DNA of 64,000 nucleotides from NCBI GenBank assembly GCA_011009095.1, contig VTPC01090603.1:232813-296812 (forward strand), given 5' to 3'. Source of the stretch: Ignelater luminosus. Taxonomy: Eukaryota > Arthropoda > Insecta > Coleoptera > Elateridae. The notes under the pieces are model-generated. The model worked only from the letters and a program-made list of their open reading frames with translations. It searched no databases and was not told the origin of the DNA. Below, in pieces: positions 1 through 12,119 of this stretch. How positions within the stretch are numbered: the first letter of the stretch is position 1; each line of letters starts with the position of its first letter. A program made the translations under genes and the position numbers.

Positions 1-429
1 TCCACCATCTTGGTTTATGTCATTCTTAAATGCCTAACGTGTACTTCAGCACCTTAGTGATAAGCTCCTGTATTATTATTATTAGTATTAGTTATCTTTG
101 GTTTACCCCATTATGTTTACGACGTTGTCCGCGGCTAGTCTGCGTCTACTCTTTTTGCCTTTCTTTGTGTTACTAAAAGCTGCTCTTATTCTTAATGTTA
201 GCTCGTCTTTGTTTCCAACACGTTGCCATAGTAGATACTCCATAATAGAGCCACCCAAGACTGAACCTTGGCGAGCCGCAACCCGCAGGCGACTCTACTT
301 CACTAGCAACTATCTGTCTATTGCGCAGGAACTGCCTATTATTCTCTTTAAATATTTACTTTTTTTTTCTCAAGTGACCCCCTGCCATAGGGTAGCATGT
401 AGGCGGTGGCGTGTCTACTACTATCCTAT
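1..429. other. Left-edge sequence without recognisable gene
   Basis: No coding region or repeat boundary is recognisable here. Reading frames present on the plus strand have no family resemblance and no splice context. The stretch adjoins the 3' side of the minus-strand retroelement relic and may hold part of its tail. Confidence 0.4.
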
Positions 430-1980
430 TTAACTGCTGCATCTACTGTGGATCTCTCTTTCTCTCTCTCTCTCTCTCTCTTTCGGTTTTTTTCCCCCGT
501 CGTTCTCAGATTCCAATATTTTCCATCTTCCCAGTCGCCCCCTTCCAATCCTTTTCCTTCCAAGGTTTTTGTTATGTATGTTTTCCATTTTACGGCTGGT
601 CGTCCTCTTCTTCTTCTTCCTCTCGGTGACCATTCTAAAATCCTTTTTGGCCACCTTTCTTCTCCCATTCGACTAACGTGTTCGTACCATCCTAGAGCTC
701 TGTTCTCTAGTCTCTAGCAATCGACGATTTTACCTCCATTTCTCTCCATATTATTTTCCGTCCGAATTTTATCCCTACGGGTGTATTGTAGGCACCGTCT
801 CATATTGTCTAATTCGACTGTTCTTATTTTAATATCTGTTTGTTCGTTAATGACATGACTTTTCCTCCGTATGTTGTTATACTTTCTATCATCGTATGGA
901 ATATCTTTCTTTTTGTTTCTTTTGTTAGGTGTCTATTCCAGATCGTTCCATGTAGGGCTTTCGTGGTTCTATATTCTGTGCATGCTTTAATCGTTTTCTC
1001 ATCAATGTTTTGATTCCTTGGTCCTCCTACGCACATATGTATATTCTGTTTTCTCCATATTTATGTTTGGTCCCCCCTCTTTCAATTTTCTCACCATGTA
1101 GGTCATATCTTCCGCATCCTCCGCAAAAACTATTTGATCATCTGTAAACATGAGAGAGTGCAATATCGTATTCCCTATCGGTATTCCCATTCCTCCGCAT
1201 TTTCTGTACTATTTCTCCAGCGCTTTCTCCACGTATATATTAAACAAAATCGGTGACAACGTGCAGCCTTGTTTCAATCCCTTCTTACCTCAGGTCCTCT
1301 AGTTAATTTATTGCCTAGTTTGATTCGTCTTACTGTATTAGTGTACAGTTTTTTATCACCTTTATCCATTTTTCTTTTTTTCTCTTGACTATAAATCGTT
1401 TGAACGCTTTGGGGATTCTGCTGCTAGGGCATATTAATTGGTCTACATATAATCTCTTGTTCTTCAGATTTTCATGGTTTTTCAATTGTGCTATTTCCCA
1501 TTCTTGTGGAAACACTTCCTGTCTCAGCAAAGTATTTAACATTTGAGTATATTTCTCGGGAAATCCCGACATCCAAAATTTCTGGTGGGATTAAGTCGGA
1601 TCTTGGTTTTTTTTTCTCTTTAATGCTCTTTCTTGCACTCTTCACCCCAGTGTCTGCGGAAAACGGTGTTTTATTCTCATTTATTTGTTCCGCAGGTCAG
1701 GCGTACGTTTATTGCGTCAGAGACAGTTTATCTATTGTTTGCATCAATTTACCTTCTTCTAGTGTAATACTTGGCAGATTTTTGAATTTTTCTTGGACGA
1801 TCTTATATCCGAGTTTCCAAGTATATTGGTCTGCCTTTCGTATACTGTTCTCTAGCTATAATTCTGTTCAAGACTTGCTAGTGTCTCTGCAGTACATCAG
1901 TGCATTTCCCTATGTTTTGTTTTATTGCTTTTTTGAAAAAAGTCTTGTTCATTATTGTCTTTGTCCTTTCTAGGTTTTTT
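430..1980 (-). pseudogene. Non-LTR retrotransposon reverse transcriptase relic
   Basis: Minus-strand frames read as a broken LINE reverse transcriptase. From 5' to 3' on the minus strand there is a segment around 1,330-1,570 resembling the start of the RT domain (VFPQEWEIAQL). At 1,002-1,190 is the catalytic-box region, where FTDDQIVFAED keeps both aspartates of the F/YADD motif. At 824-1,036 is the 'thumb' region (KACTEYRTTK, ETKRKIFHTMIESITTYG). Near 430-650 is a basic C-terminal tail (RRRRGRP) typical of these elements. The pieces lie in different frames separated by stops, so the element is dead. The 5' segment could come from a different LINE than the 3' half. The clade is not assigned and the ends are approximate. 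Confidence 0.75.
453..482. repeat. (CT)n microsatellite
   Basis: A run of about 30 bases of alternating C and T with a few interruptions, inside the retroelement tail region. Confidence 0.85.
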
Positions 1981-3192
1981 AGTAAAGTGTACTTAAGGAC
2001 TATTTTTTCTTAACAATGGAAATCGTTAGAAAATTTTTTTTGTCTGGAAAGCAATTCAGTTCTGACTGCAGAAATGTAGATTTTCTTTTCATTTATTTTA
2101 AATTTGTTATGGGCCACCTGAATGTGATTGAAGCTGCTCAGTAACCTTTACTCTTTGGACTAAAAAGAAAATGTCAAGGGTTAAAGGGATCAAAGATATT
2201 TTGTCGTAGATTAACTATATTTTTATCAATCTTTTTTCAATCTGCATCAAACACAAGAAGTTCAACTTTAAAATATTTACTATAATGCATATACTCCGAA
2301 TTTATCCTATTTGCTAGTTTAATACGTCTCGCTGGTTCCATTCTAATTTTATTTTCAGTATTATTTCCGTGTATTACCTTCAAATTTTACAGCTGAGTCT
2401 CAATTGCCAATTTTCTTATCCACACAAACGAAATTCTATTGAAAATTCTATTGAGGGAGTAACAAGCCAATTTATTAGTAAGAATGGAAAAGTCTATAGG
2501 CTTAAAATTGAAGTTTGTGCAGTTAGCATAAATAAGCAGGCTCTAAAGGCATAGAAAAAGTAATTTAATTGACTAAACATATTGGAATTGAAAGTCAAGA
2601 GGTGGTAGGATGATGACTTGGAAGAGACTGAAAAATGGGAAATTCATTGTTGTTTGGACAATGCAAATTTGTTATTACAAAAAGGATAAGTGCTCGTTCT
2701 CTACGCAGTTTCAATCAAGTTAGTACGAATTGTTTAAATTTATAAAAACGAGGAATATTTTAATAAATTTTCCATTGTTAAATCTAACATGCTGCTACAG
2801 TTTTATGATTCTATCAAAATACAAAAAAAAAACAAAATGGAATAAAGTATACACGAACTGAGTATTTTCAGTGTAAATTATTCATGAAAATGCAGTCATG
2901 AAAACTTCTTTGTATTTTATTTTTGTACAATAATGAATCGAATGGAAAACTTTTTATCGAGAAAACAGGTAGAGCTGTGTGATTTTCCTACATTACAAAT
3001 GAGCTTCATTATTTAACTGGAGTCCACAAAAAAGGAGTACCTGTTACTGCTATATCTTAATTGGAAATTCTACCTAAGTTACTGTTTTTTACATTGTAAT
3101 ATAATCCTGAAAGACAAGATAAAATCGATTCGAATGATGTGGATTTCAAAATGGTTCTTGTTTAATATGAAATTTAATTAAAACGAACAAAA
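1981..3192. other. Gene-free AT-rich stretch
   Basis: No reading frame with family resemblance, no repeat ends and no RNA gene recognised. Probably old unclassifiable repeat or plain intergenic DNA. Confidence 0.4.
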
Positions 3193-3789
3193 TAGAGAAG
3201 TTTAATTATATTTTTTTGGTTTATTTTTAGCTTTATAGGTCATTATTAAAGAATTGTTGTCAAATTATTAAAAACATTTATTAAATTAAATAAAAAGAAA
3301 AAGAATTTATTTTAATATGTCAGTACAAGTCTTCTTAAAATGTTAACAATAAATGTAGTTTAAAATGTAACAAATATGTATCATTAATATTAATAACGTA
3401 AAAATAAGAAAAACTAACTTGTAATCACTATGTTGATAATGATATATACAGGGTTAGTCAAAAGTCTGGAAACAGTCTTATTATAGCAATACCGATAGAA
3501 TTAACGGAATAATAACCCTTGGGGTGTATATTAGACTATCTTAGCCAGAGCTGTCAGCTCGCGCGAGGCCCGGGGCAAAACTACGGCCGGCACCGGTATT
3601 TTCTACAACAATAACATCTTACGTATTTCCTATAGTAGAGTAAATTCTATAAAAAATCGTAGAAAACAAACTTCTGTTGATTAATAATTTTTTAATGTTA
3701 CTAACATACATACTACATATTTTAGTAGGTAGGTAATTAAGGAACAACACCTAAAATAAGTTTAAAAATTAACTTTTCTTGCTTTTAGT

Positions 3790-4640
3790 CCTGAAAAATT
3801 TTTAATTGTTTCTGAAAAGTCGATCGACTCGCATAACTCGTTTTCTATGCTCTGCGCCAAAAATATCGTTTGTTTCATGTAAAAGTTGTATATAGTCCAG
3901 AGGTATCCGATAGAATAAGTCCACCATATGACAAAACATCTTTATTTCTTCGTAAAGTTCTTGTTCATTGAGGTTTCTTATTTCTCCATCTCTTAGCAAA
4001 AGGTCTAAATCCATGCAAGTGTTTGACCAGCGTATTTTCATTCACCTCGTTAATATTTTGCATGTTTAGTAAAAACCCAAAGTAAATGTTGTGTTTATTA
4101 GTTTGGACGAATCTTTCTTCTATTGATACGAATGCCTGATCTAAAATGCATAAGAAAAATTCCCCGTAGAATTTTTCTCTAAGAGCGCTTGAACTACTTC
4201 CTTTTCCTTCGTAAAGATGAAGTTTTTGATACTTTCGCCCCCGTTTATGTTTAAATTCAATTAGAATGTGATTCTCAACACAAAGCTGTTTTGCAGTCTC
4301 TTTTGCTTGTGAAAACCCATCTTTTCTGTATGACTATAGATATTCTCTAAGCCCCTTCAATAAGCTGGATTATTGTAGCGATGCTGGCGTCTTCTTTCTG
4401 CATGTTTTTACTAACTTTATCAACTGCAGATAATAAGTTATACCAAATAAACTCAAAACTGAACTCATTTTCAGGAAGTGCAGTGCTTCACTCTTGATAG
4501 CTGGATCTTTTGTTATTGCCAATGGAACCGACGAAGTCATGTCGCTGACTAATAAATTCAGGCTATGAGCTGAGCAGGGCACAAAAAATGCTCAGTAGAC
4601 GCATAACGAATGTAGCACAATCTGCTACCGCTCCATCGGA
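3790..4640 (-). pseudogene. hAT transposase relic (ZMYM1-like), minus strand
   Basis: Two minus-strand frames, 4,370-4,582 and 3,802-4,041, resemble hAT-superfamily transposases of the type domesticated as ZMYM1-like proteins. The first contains PCSAHSLNLLVSD, the conserved C-x-A-H-x-L-N-L segment of the hAT catalytic core. The second has a helical segment ending RVDRLFRNN near where the C-terminus would lie. Frame breaks and missing N-terminal parts show it is not functional. It diverges from the plus-strand hAT relic at 5,280-6,190, so the core contains two oppositely oriented transposase pieces. Confidence 0.65.
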
Positions 4641-5279
4641 GCGACTCCGTAGCTATTTCGTCTTCTGAATGTGACCATTGTGAATTTAAAAACTTGCAAC
4701 AAAAGTGGTGCATGATTCATGGCGTATGGTAATGATCCTAAAAAGGATGTTTCGGTACCTCTTACTTGCTACCTATTTATAACTTGACAACAGTAATCTC
4801 AATGTCATGTTTTTGCCATAAAACAAGCATAAAATAATTCTGAAAACTGCTGATCATTCAAAGTAAACTGTTGCAGATAATATTGGGTTTTACTTAGAAA
4901 CTTCTAGATAGAAATTAAAATAAGTCTCAAAAGACGCCTCTGATCTTAGCTACATTCTGGCAGGAAAAAAATTAATTTAATTATCCAGCTCTGCGTAATT
5001 GATATTGACTTTTAATTTTTAAATAGCACCCTAGTATTTTGGTGACATTTTCTAAATCTGCATAAAATTCTAGATACGAAAGTAAAGAAAAAAATTAAAT
5101 AAAATAATTCGCTTCGCTATAATAAATCAATAAAGTTTGTAGATTTAGTGTATTGTGTATTGTGCTTCGCCTCCATCATCTAGCTGCATCCTATAGGTGG
5201 GGAGTTGGAATACAACACTTAAGGAGTAGGGCAATACGGGTCATCAGCAACGGCCGTCGTAATTAACAGGACTAAATAA
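4641..5279. other. Spacer between divergent hAT relics
   Basis: No coding similarity recognised. It separates the two oppositely oriented transposase fragments and is AT-rich. Confidence 0.4.
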
Positions 5280-6190
5280 ATAACAAGATGGAGTGTACAA
5301 GGGAAGAAACTGTGAAGCCCACAAACAAATACCTTGACGATATACTTGAAGTCCTTCAGGTCATGATGGACGGTACATATGAGCCTAGTGAACCAAGAAG
5401 TGAAGCTAGACAGTTGTACAACCGTATGTTAAGTTTTCTGACTAGATTTTTGGGATAAAGTACTCATTCCTACTGAACGGGTTCAAAAGAGACTGCAAGA
5501 TCCGACCATGGACTTTCACGATGCTGCCTTAGATTTGAAAGCTCTCAGAGAACATTTTCACGATGTAAGAGAAATTTTGGCAACTCAAGCTCTAGAAATT
5601 GGATTTAGACTCTGTCAAGATTGGAATGTTGAAACCAAAAAACGGCCAAGACGAAAGAAAAGAATGACTCGTGAAACGTCGACCAATGCCGGATCAACAG
5701 CTAAACAGGAAATTGATAGAGTCATGAAGGGAACAATTGACCGTCTTCCTACGGAAATTGCTGATAGGTTCACTCGTTTGCATGAAACGGACGAGAGGGT
5801 TTCTACTTGACGTTGAAGGATTGTCTCACAGCAATTGTTACAACTGCAATGTTGATGATCAACAACTATACGAAGAAATTTTGTACTTCAGAATGTTGCT
5901 TACAAGCCGGACCAGCATTAAAATATCAAGACCTGAAGAAGTTCTGTAATTTATTGTGCAATATGGAGATGAGAGCGTATTTCCAAATCCAAGTAAGATT
6001 AACAATTGCTGTATCCATTGCTAGCTGTGAGAGATCTTTCAGCAAATTAAAATTAATTTTAAATTATTTGAGAGCCTCCATGGGTCAAAATCGATCTTGC
6101 TATACTGAGTATTGAAAGGCAAGAAGCTGCAAAGACTAATTTCGACTTCGTTATTGATACATTTGCATCAATGAAAACAAGGAAGATACA
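5280..6190 (+). pseudogene. hAT transposase relic with dimerisation domain, plus strand
   Basis: Plus-strand frames read through a degraded hAT transposase C-terminal half. Visible are FWDKVLIPTERVQKRLQDP near 5,440-5,510, a basic segment KKRPRRKKR near 5,635, and the hallmark hAT C-terminal dimerisation motif SIASCERSFSKLKLI followed by NYLRASMGQ near 6,010-6,090. Frames shift at about 5,440, 5,810 and 6,100, so it cannot encode an active enzyme. The dimerisation motif makes the superfamily assignment firm. Confidence 0.8.
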
Positions 6191-6835
6191 TATTTAATAA
6201 GCTCCTTCTGGATGATTTATTTGGACTCTTTTCGACCTCGACACACGGAGTGCGTAACTCGGAGGACATTCAGTTAAAAAAGATCTGATAAGTGTGTCCA
6301 AAATTCGAGGTTCACTTTTGGGATCTCGTAAAGGGTAAGAGATACGAAGTCGGCTAAATGAGATAAAAGTTGCCGAGTCGAAGGGCAAGTTTACTCGTGT
6401 TCTTGTTTTCTTTTAAAAATGCATAGTCTACTAGACAGCAATTCTAGTTACAGCCTAGTAGACAAAATGGTAAATCTATTAGAATCTAGGCTAACCGAAT
6501 AAATTTTGCCCAGGGGCGGCCAAAACCCTAGCGTCGGCCCTGATTACGCGAAACTGGGTAATTAAATTAATTTTGTTTTCTTGCCAGAATATAGATAAGA
6601 TAGTCTAATATACCCCCAAGGGTTATTATTCCGCTAATTCTATCGGTATTGCTACAATAAGACTATTTCCAGACTTTTAACTAACCCTGTATATATCGAA
6701 ACGTACATAAAATAAATGTTTTTAATAATTTGACAACAATTCTTTAATAATGACCTATAAAGCTAAAAATAAACCAAAAAAAATATAATTAAAGTAAAAG
6801 TCAAGAAGAAACCGAATAATTAGAGAAGTTTAATT

Positions 6836-7619
6836 TGACTTTTTCATTATTTGTTCAGAATTTTTCAGTTTGTTATTAATAAATCATCCACGATAAATTA
6901 ATTTAAAATTAATGTTTAAATAATTGATTTTATTACCCATAAATATTAATGATTAATAGTACAAAAATGTGGTAGATTTAACACAGAAAAAATCTGTAAT
7001 TAAATATCGATAAAATACGTAACAAATAGCCTTGTAACTCGACTGTAAAATTACTGATATCACTAGTATACAATAATATTTAAATATTTACATAGAAACT
7101 TATTATATAAATATACATGTACGTAAGTGGCGCAAAATATACACAAACCTGCACTAAATCAAAATTAGTACCAACAATAAATGGTTATAACCGTTATTAA
7201 TTATTATTTATCAGGTAAACGTAAAATGATTGTGGGTTTTGAACAGTGCTGGTAAACTTGAAACATCGATGATTTTGCCAACAAAACTTACAATAATTTT
7301 AGTTTTTATAAAGTACAAGCGATCAGAAGAAATTCCAAAATATTTTTCAATTATAAAATTCTTGAAATGGCCCAAAATAATTTTGATCGACACAAAACAT
7401 TTAGTACCATCGTCCGAAAAAATCAGGTTTAGCCAAGTCAAACTTCATTTAAATATCTGGCAGTGTAGATCTTTTATTCGCATTATTTTATTGCCACCAC
7501 TGTTGTCTGATATTCTTACTGCCAGTCTAAATCGCAAAAATCTCAATACATTCATAAATCTCGTCTAATAATAGCCTGATAAGCTCATAAAAGTCTGGTA
7601 GCCCAAATACACTCAATTG
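6836..7619. other. Gene-free AT-rich stretch
   Basis: Nothing recognisable. Two overlapping reading frames on opposite strands at 7,211-7,568 have no family resemblance and are probably chance. Confidence 0.4.
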
Positions 7620-8480
7620 GCCCAAAATGTTCAAACGACCTAAAAATTGAACCAGCGAAGGCCTTTACCCTTGGAGATATGCACGATTCCAAAAACTTTT
7701 TTAATAACTTTTATTTAGACGTTGTTCCTGTCTTTATTCCGTTATTCAAAATGAGAACTAACAATTCTTTAAAAAAACTGATAGTAAGGTAAGTTCTTGA
7801 CTCAAGTCTAGGTTAGTCAATTTGAGAAACTTAAATAAGAACAGCCTGATAGGTCAACTCGAAAGATTTTAAAAAACTTCACAAGTAAAACTCAAATTAG
7901 TTCAAAATCCTAAACTTGATATCCAGGCCCAGTTTTGCACAAACATATTACCATCTTCCTTGATGATAGAAGACCTTTCTACAGAAGTTCACAAACCTTT
8001 TTAAAGAAAGAATCTGTTGCCCAAAGCATCTAAACATCAGTAGATATTTGGATTAGAATTCAGCCAATGCAAGCTACGCTTGTCTTCCAAAGTCTTTCGC
8101 AAGACCCCATGTCCTTGATAACAAGTTTTAGATGTTTTTCCTGTTTTTATCCCGTCCTTTAACATGAGAATCAGTAAGCCAGTTCAAATTCGAATTCTGG
8201 ATTTAGGTGAACAGTATAAATTGATTTAAGATTACGCGCTTTTGCATTTGATACATATAAAGAGAATAGTTCAGGTTTTTTTTTGTTGGCTTGAGTCGAA
8301 CTTTCGTCACTTTGAAAGCTTAAGTCAGAAAAACCCAACTTAAGCTTGAAAGACTCAAGAAACTTCAAAAGGAAACCTTGAGTTGGTCAAAATCTCAAAT
8401 TTGACAGCCTGATCCAGTTTTACACAAAAATATTTTTCCATTCTTTCTTGAGCCAGAAAACCTTTCTACAAAGGGTAAAT
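7620..8480. repeat. Two-copy diverged tandem repeat, unit about 410-480 bp
   Basis: Segments recur in the same order and orientation. TTTAGACGTTGTTCCTG near 7,718 matches TTTTAGATGTTTTTCCTG near 8,127. A second block near 7,920-7,980 (CCCAGTTTTGCACAAACATA ... GACCTTTCTACAGAA) matches 8,410-8,475 (TCCAGTTTTACACAAAAATA ... AACCTTTCTACAAAG). The differing offsets indicate indels. It may be a small satellite array or a tandem transposon fragment. Confidence 0.7.
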
Positions 8481-9957
8481 ACTGATACCAGTCTACAGTG
8501 AGATTTTAGCGACAAAGAAAGACGCATTGATCTAGTGAAAGGAGAATACAATAAATATAAAAAATGAAAAGCACTGAAAACAGAATCAAACTTTGGAAAA
8601 TGCTATTTTTAATTGTTCGATTTAGGGCGTGCTAATGTTAGTTAAAACGCAATGAGCATCTTTAGGTTTGTTCATTAATTAGTTCAAAACAATTCCGAAC
8701 TATCAGGTTGTCTAAAACTCATTCGTTTGTGTATTTTGAACTATTCTCGTTTCGTTCAATTGTGTTTTCTGCACGGTTATGAATTGTTCGTACTTACGCC
8801 TTCTTTGAAGAAAGTGTGAGATTTATACCATAAACATAACCTAGAAATATTATTGATGGTAATATACAGCAAAAATGTAAACAACTAATTAAGTACCAAT
8901 ACTACTTAGAGCAACATTCTCAGCAATTATAGCAAATACAGCATATTTCTGATGTTTATTCATTTAAGTTCATAGTTCAGAATACTTTGAAATAGTTCGG
9001 AACTGCTTTGTGACGTAGCTGTCCAATAATCATAACACTAATGAACAAACCTTTTAGGATCAAACGAGATGAAAAATTGCAATCACAGGATAATTAAACT
9101 GTAATGAAGACGGGATAAATAGCAAGAACAGAAACTCAATATGTGAACCATACCAAAAGTACAACTCAATAAAGTTATTTACTATATCTCGTTTACTTTT
9201 CGCTGGCACTGAACATTACTTACTGTGTTTGACAAGTGTTCGCTTCTTTTTGAATTCCGATGAGAAACGCAAGTAAAGAACCTTTCAAAGTTATTTCATT
9301 AATGGAGTTAGGTCATCACATGTTGGCAGAACTTTAAACGTTTGGGAGTACTACACAATCTTATAAAAAGCAGACAAATACTGCAAAAGTGGATTGTAAA
9401 GAAAAACATTTTAATTCATACACAAAAAACTGTTATGATATCTCAATGCTGTAGCATAAATAAATCTGTCAATAACCTTATAGTTATAGGTCAAATCAAA
9501 TGACGTTATTCCAATCTAATTTGTGAGTTTTTTTAGAACATTCTCATATTTTAATTGCAATCTTTATTGTAATTATTTCCTAGATATATTTTTATCTTAG
9601 TTTCTGGTAATTACATATCTCAAATAATATGAAAATAAAGTATTTTAGCGTATATTATTAGTCTTTAAGATTTACACATTTTATCAGCTTCATTAGTAAA
9701 TCTGCTATATAATAATAAAAATATAAAAACAAACAATTGCTGTGGCAAAAGACAGAGTTGAGAAAAATCTATTCAATTTTTTTACATTTTTATAATTCCC
9801 GTAATTTTCAATTGGTCAATTGTTATTTTTTTATTTCAATACTTAGATACTTAACTATGTTAAGGTATAATTCTCCGATGGAAAAAATAATATTTCTGAA
9901 CACCTCTAAAATTTTTCACAGTTACCGGGAAACTCTATGAATCTCGAATTTTTATCG
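8481..9957. other. Gene-free AT-rich stretch
   Basis: No gene, RNA or bounded repeat recognised on either strand. Confidence 0.4.
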
Positions 9958-10030
9958 TCTCTCAAATTTTGCGGCGCCTCAAATTTTGGCGCCCTTCAAA
10001 TCTTGGCGCCCTTCAAATCTTGGCGCCCGA
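9958..10030. repeat. Four-copy 17-bp minisatellite (CAAATYTTGGCGCCCTT)
   Basis: Four head-to-tail copies of a 17-base unit: CAAATTTTGCGGCGCCT, CAAATTTTGGCGCCCTT, and two of CAAATCTTGGCGCCCTT/GA. It is followed by GC-rich sequence (GAGGCCCAGACC...GGGCCTAAGCC) resembling the GC-rich termini of hAT elements such as those at 3.55 and 6.53 kb, so it is probably a hAT-derived end. Confidence 0.75.
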
Positions 10031-10059
10031 GGCCCAGACCTCACGGGCCTAAGCCTAAA

Positions 10060-12119
10060 TCCATCACTATGCTAAAAGGGAATTCCAAAAACATATTTTT
10101 ATTTTCGTTTGGAGTTCTCAAGATTTCCTTTAATAATTCCCGAGGCTGATGTTTAATTCAAGATTTATGGTTCCAAGATTCATTTCCCTGTAATGCTATA
10201 AACATTTTAGGTGAAATAACGAGAGGATTTTATAGCATTTAAAAAGTTTATACAGCTTTCAGCTACAGAAAATGTACTAATAAATGAAAATCCAACCCGT
10301 CTTACCTATTATACATATTAAATTAACTTGTTTTGTTTATAAACTTTATTCTCTGTGGATTACCAGAGAATCAAGATTTCTTGCCACGCATAATTAATTC
10401 AACGGAAAAGTTTTTTCTTTCTTCTTGTATTACAGTTTTGTAGGAATAATTTTGTAAATGGATTTAAATAATTTAATTGGTTGAACACGCAAAATGTAAG
10501 AAAATTGTCTTGTTTAATATAAGAATATTGTGGTTGCAAAAGTTTTAATTATTCCCGAAACTTGTTTTGATCGTGATTTCATAATCCTATTTCATATTAT
10601 CACAAGATCAGTAATCCAGCAGTCATAAACATTTGTTGTTCTACAAGAGCAAACGATTATGGATTGTGATACCAAAGCCTTTAATATTGGAATTAATCAT
10701 ATTCTCAAAAGAACACAATCTGCTGAATAAAAGCTAGGATCATAGTCGTTCCTATACTGCTCTGAGCAGTCCATTCTCAAACTACCATACGCCCATTCTG
10801 CAAAATTTGAGTAAAAGGTCTATTTTCCTGCTACCTGTTTTACTTATGTAAACTTACAAAAGCTGCTGGGCAGCTACAGAAACAACAAGTAGTTCAAAAG
10901 TCTATCAAGCAATGACAGTTGAAATAATTGTTTTTGAATAAACTCAAATTTAAAAGAAGAGTCTAAACGCATTGAAAGATTTTGTCCAACACAACCATTC
11001 ATTAACAGTTATAATTAACTGGAACCGAATTGGCCAAAATTGCTCGTGTAATGTCAAAACTAGATTGTTTGGGTAAACTGTTTCAAAGTTGGGTTTTGCT
11101 GATAGATCTTTTATTTTATTGATCAAGACTAACACTTTTCAAATATAAGTGGCATATTGGAATTTTTCTTCGATTGCCAAGTCGCAAGCTGTTAGAAGAA
11201 GACAGCTTAATCGCTTCCTATTGCTTGCTCATGACTAAATGGCTTGTCCATGTTTGTCCGTCTTTTAGTTTTGTTTAAACTCTAAATGGAAAAAATTGAT
11301 TTTACTTTTTCTAGTACAGTCGTTTGAACTTGGTAGATCAAGATAACGTGAAAGTAGAAATCACGCTAAAATTGTACAAATTGTAAACTATTAGTATAAA
11401 AATCTTGCAGGCAAAAAGGTTGAAGTGCATCACTGTTAAAATTGAACTCAAATGCTAATATAGCAACAAAATAATAATCATTCTCAAATGATTTTTACTG
11501 GGATTAATTCTAAGCCACATGCAATGTACTAATTAAATCTTCCCTTGTAATAAAAGATAAGCCAACAGAAATCAAAACTGAGCTTTTACACAAAGTTAAT
11601 TAGTAGAAGTTGAAATAGGAACGTTCAGGAAATTATAAAGGCAAAAACTTTTGGTTTGAGTGTTTGTTCTACTTTTTCAGCACTGAACTGAATAAAAAAC
11701 TAGTAAACTATAGAAATGAACAAGCGCCGTCACTCTCGTGGAAAGCTAAGTAGATAGTAGTACGTGTAGATTTCTACTGCTAGAGAATAAATCAAGCGCA
11801 AGGTAGAGCCATGTCTAGGGGTAGAGCAGTAAAAGCAAAAGTGAGAAAGTGATACAGCTGCAATAAATTCAAACACAAAGTTAGAAAATCTAAAGAGTAT
11901 GAACTTAAAATTAAAATAAACCACGAAGCATAAAATAACTACTACTTATCTAGCACACAGAAACTATTAAATATCAAGACAGCTCTTAATATACGTAATA
12001 AAAGCCTTGGAAAAACGTTTATCTTAAAGGCTAATAAATTATTCTTTATATATATTAACAACACCTTCTAAGATTTAAAATATCTAGGAATGCAAAGCAT
12101 AACCACAACGAACTCCATT
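10060..12119. other. Gene-free AT-rich stretch
   Basis: No coding region, RNA gene or bounded repeat recognised. Short reading frames here lack family resemblance and start or splice context. Confidence 0.4.

Larger units (their letters stand above)
3448..6695. repeat. Inner inverted repeat pair (MITE-like, TA-flanked)
   Basis: Left arm about 3,448-3,545 and right arm about 6,594-6,695 match in reverse complement for close to 100 bases with few differences. Each outer tip reads TATATA followed by CAGGG, as expected of a Tc1/mariner-type MITE using TA targets. The arms are now separated by about 3 kb because other DNA sits in the former loop. Confidence 0.8.
3193..6835. mobile_element. Nested foldback structure with hAT relic core
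   Basis: Three layers of inverted repeats are visible. The outer arms are about 3,201-3,290 and 6,712-6,795, nearly identical in reverse complement over roughly 85 bases (shared core CTTTATAGGTCATTATTAAA). The inner arms are about 3,448-3,545 and 6,594-6,695, starting CAGGGTTAGTCAAAAGTC and ending in its complement, flanked by TATATA on both sides. The core between them carries GC-rich hAT-like termini (about 3,548-3,590 and 6,505-6,545) and hAT transposase remnants. A 15-base direct repeat, TAGAGAAGTTTAATT, lies at 3,193-3,207 and 6,821-6,835. The simplest reading is a hAT-type element inserted into the loop of a MITE, itself inside an older palindrome. Confidence 0.75.

Noticed and set aside
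1488-1973. 161-codon plus-strand frame
   Set aside because: Antisense to the minus-strand reverse transcriptase relic, hydrophobic shadow composition and no family match.
7211-7568. Overlapping opposite-strand frames of 76 and 112 codons
   Set aside because: No family resemblance, no splice or start context, AT-rich low-information translation.
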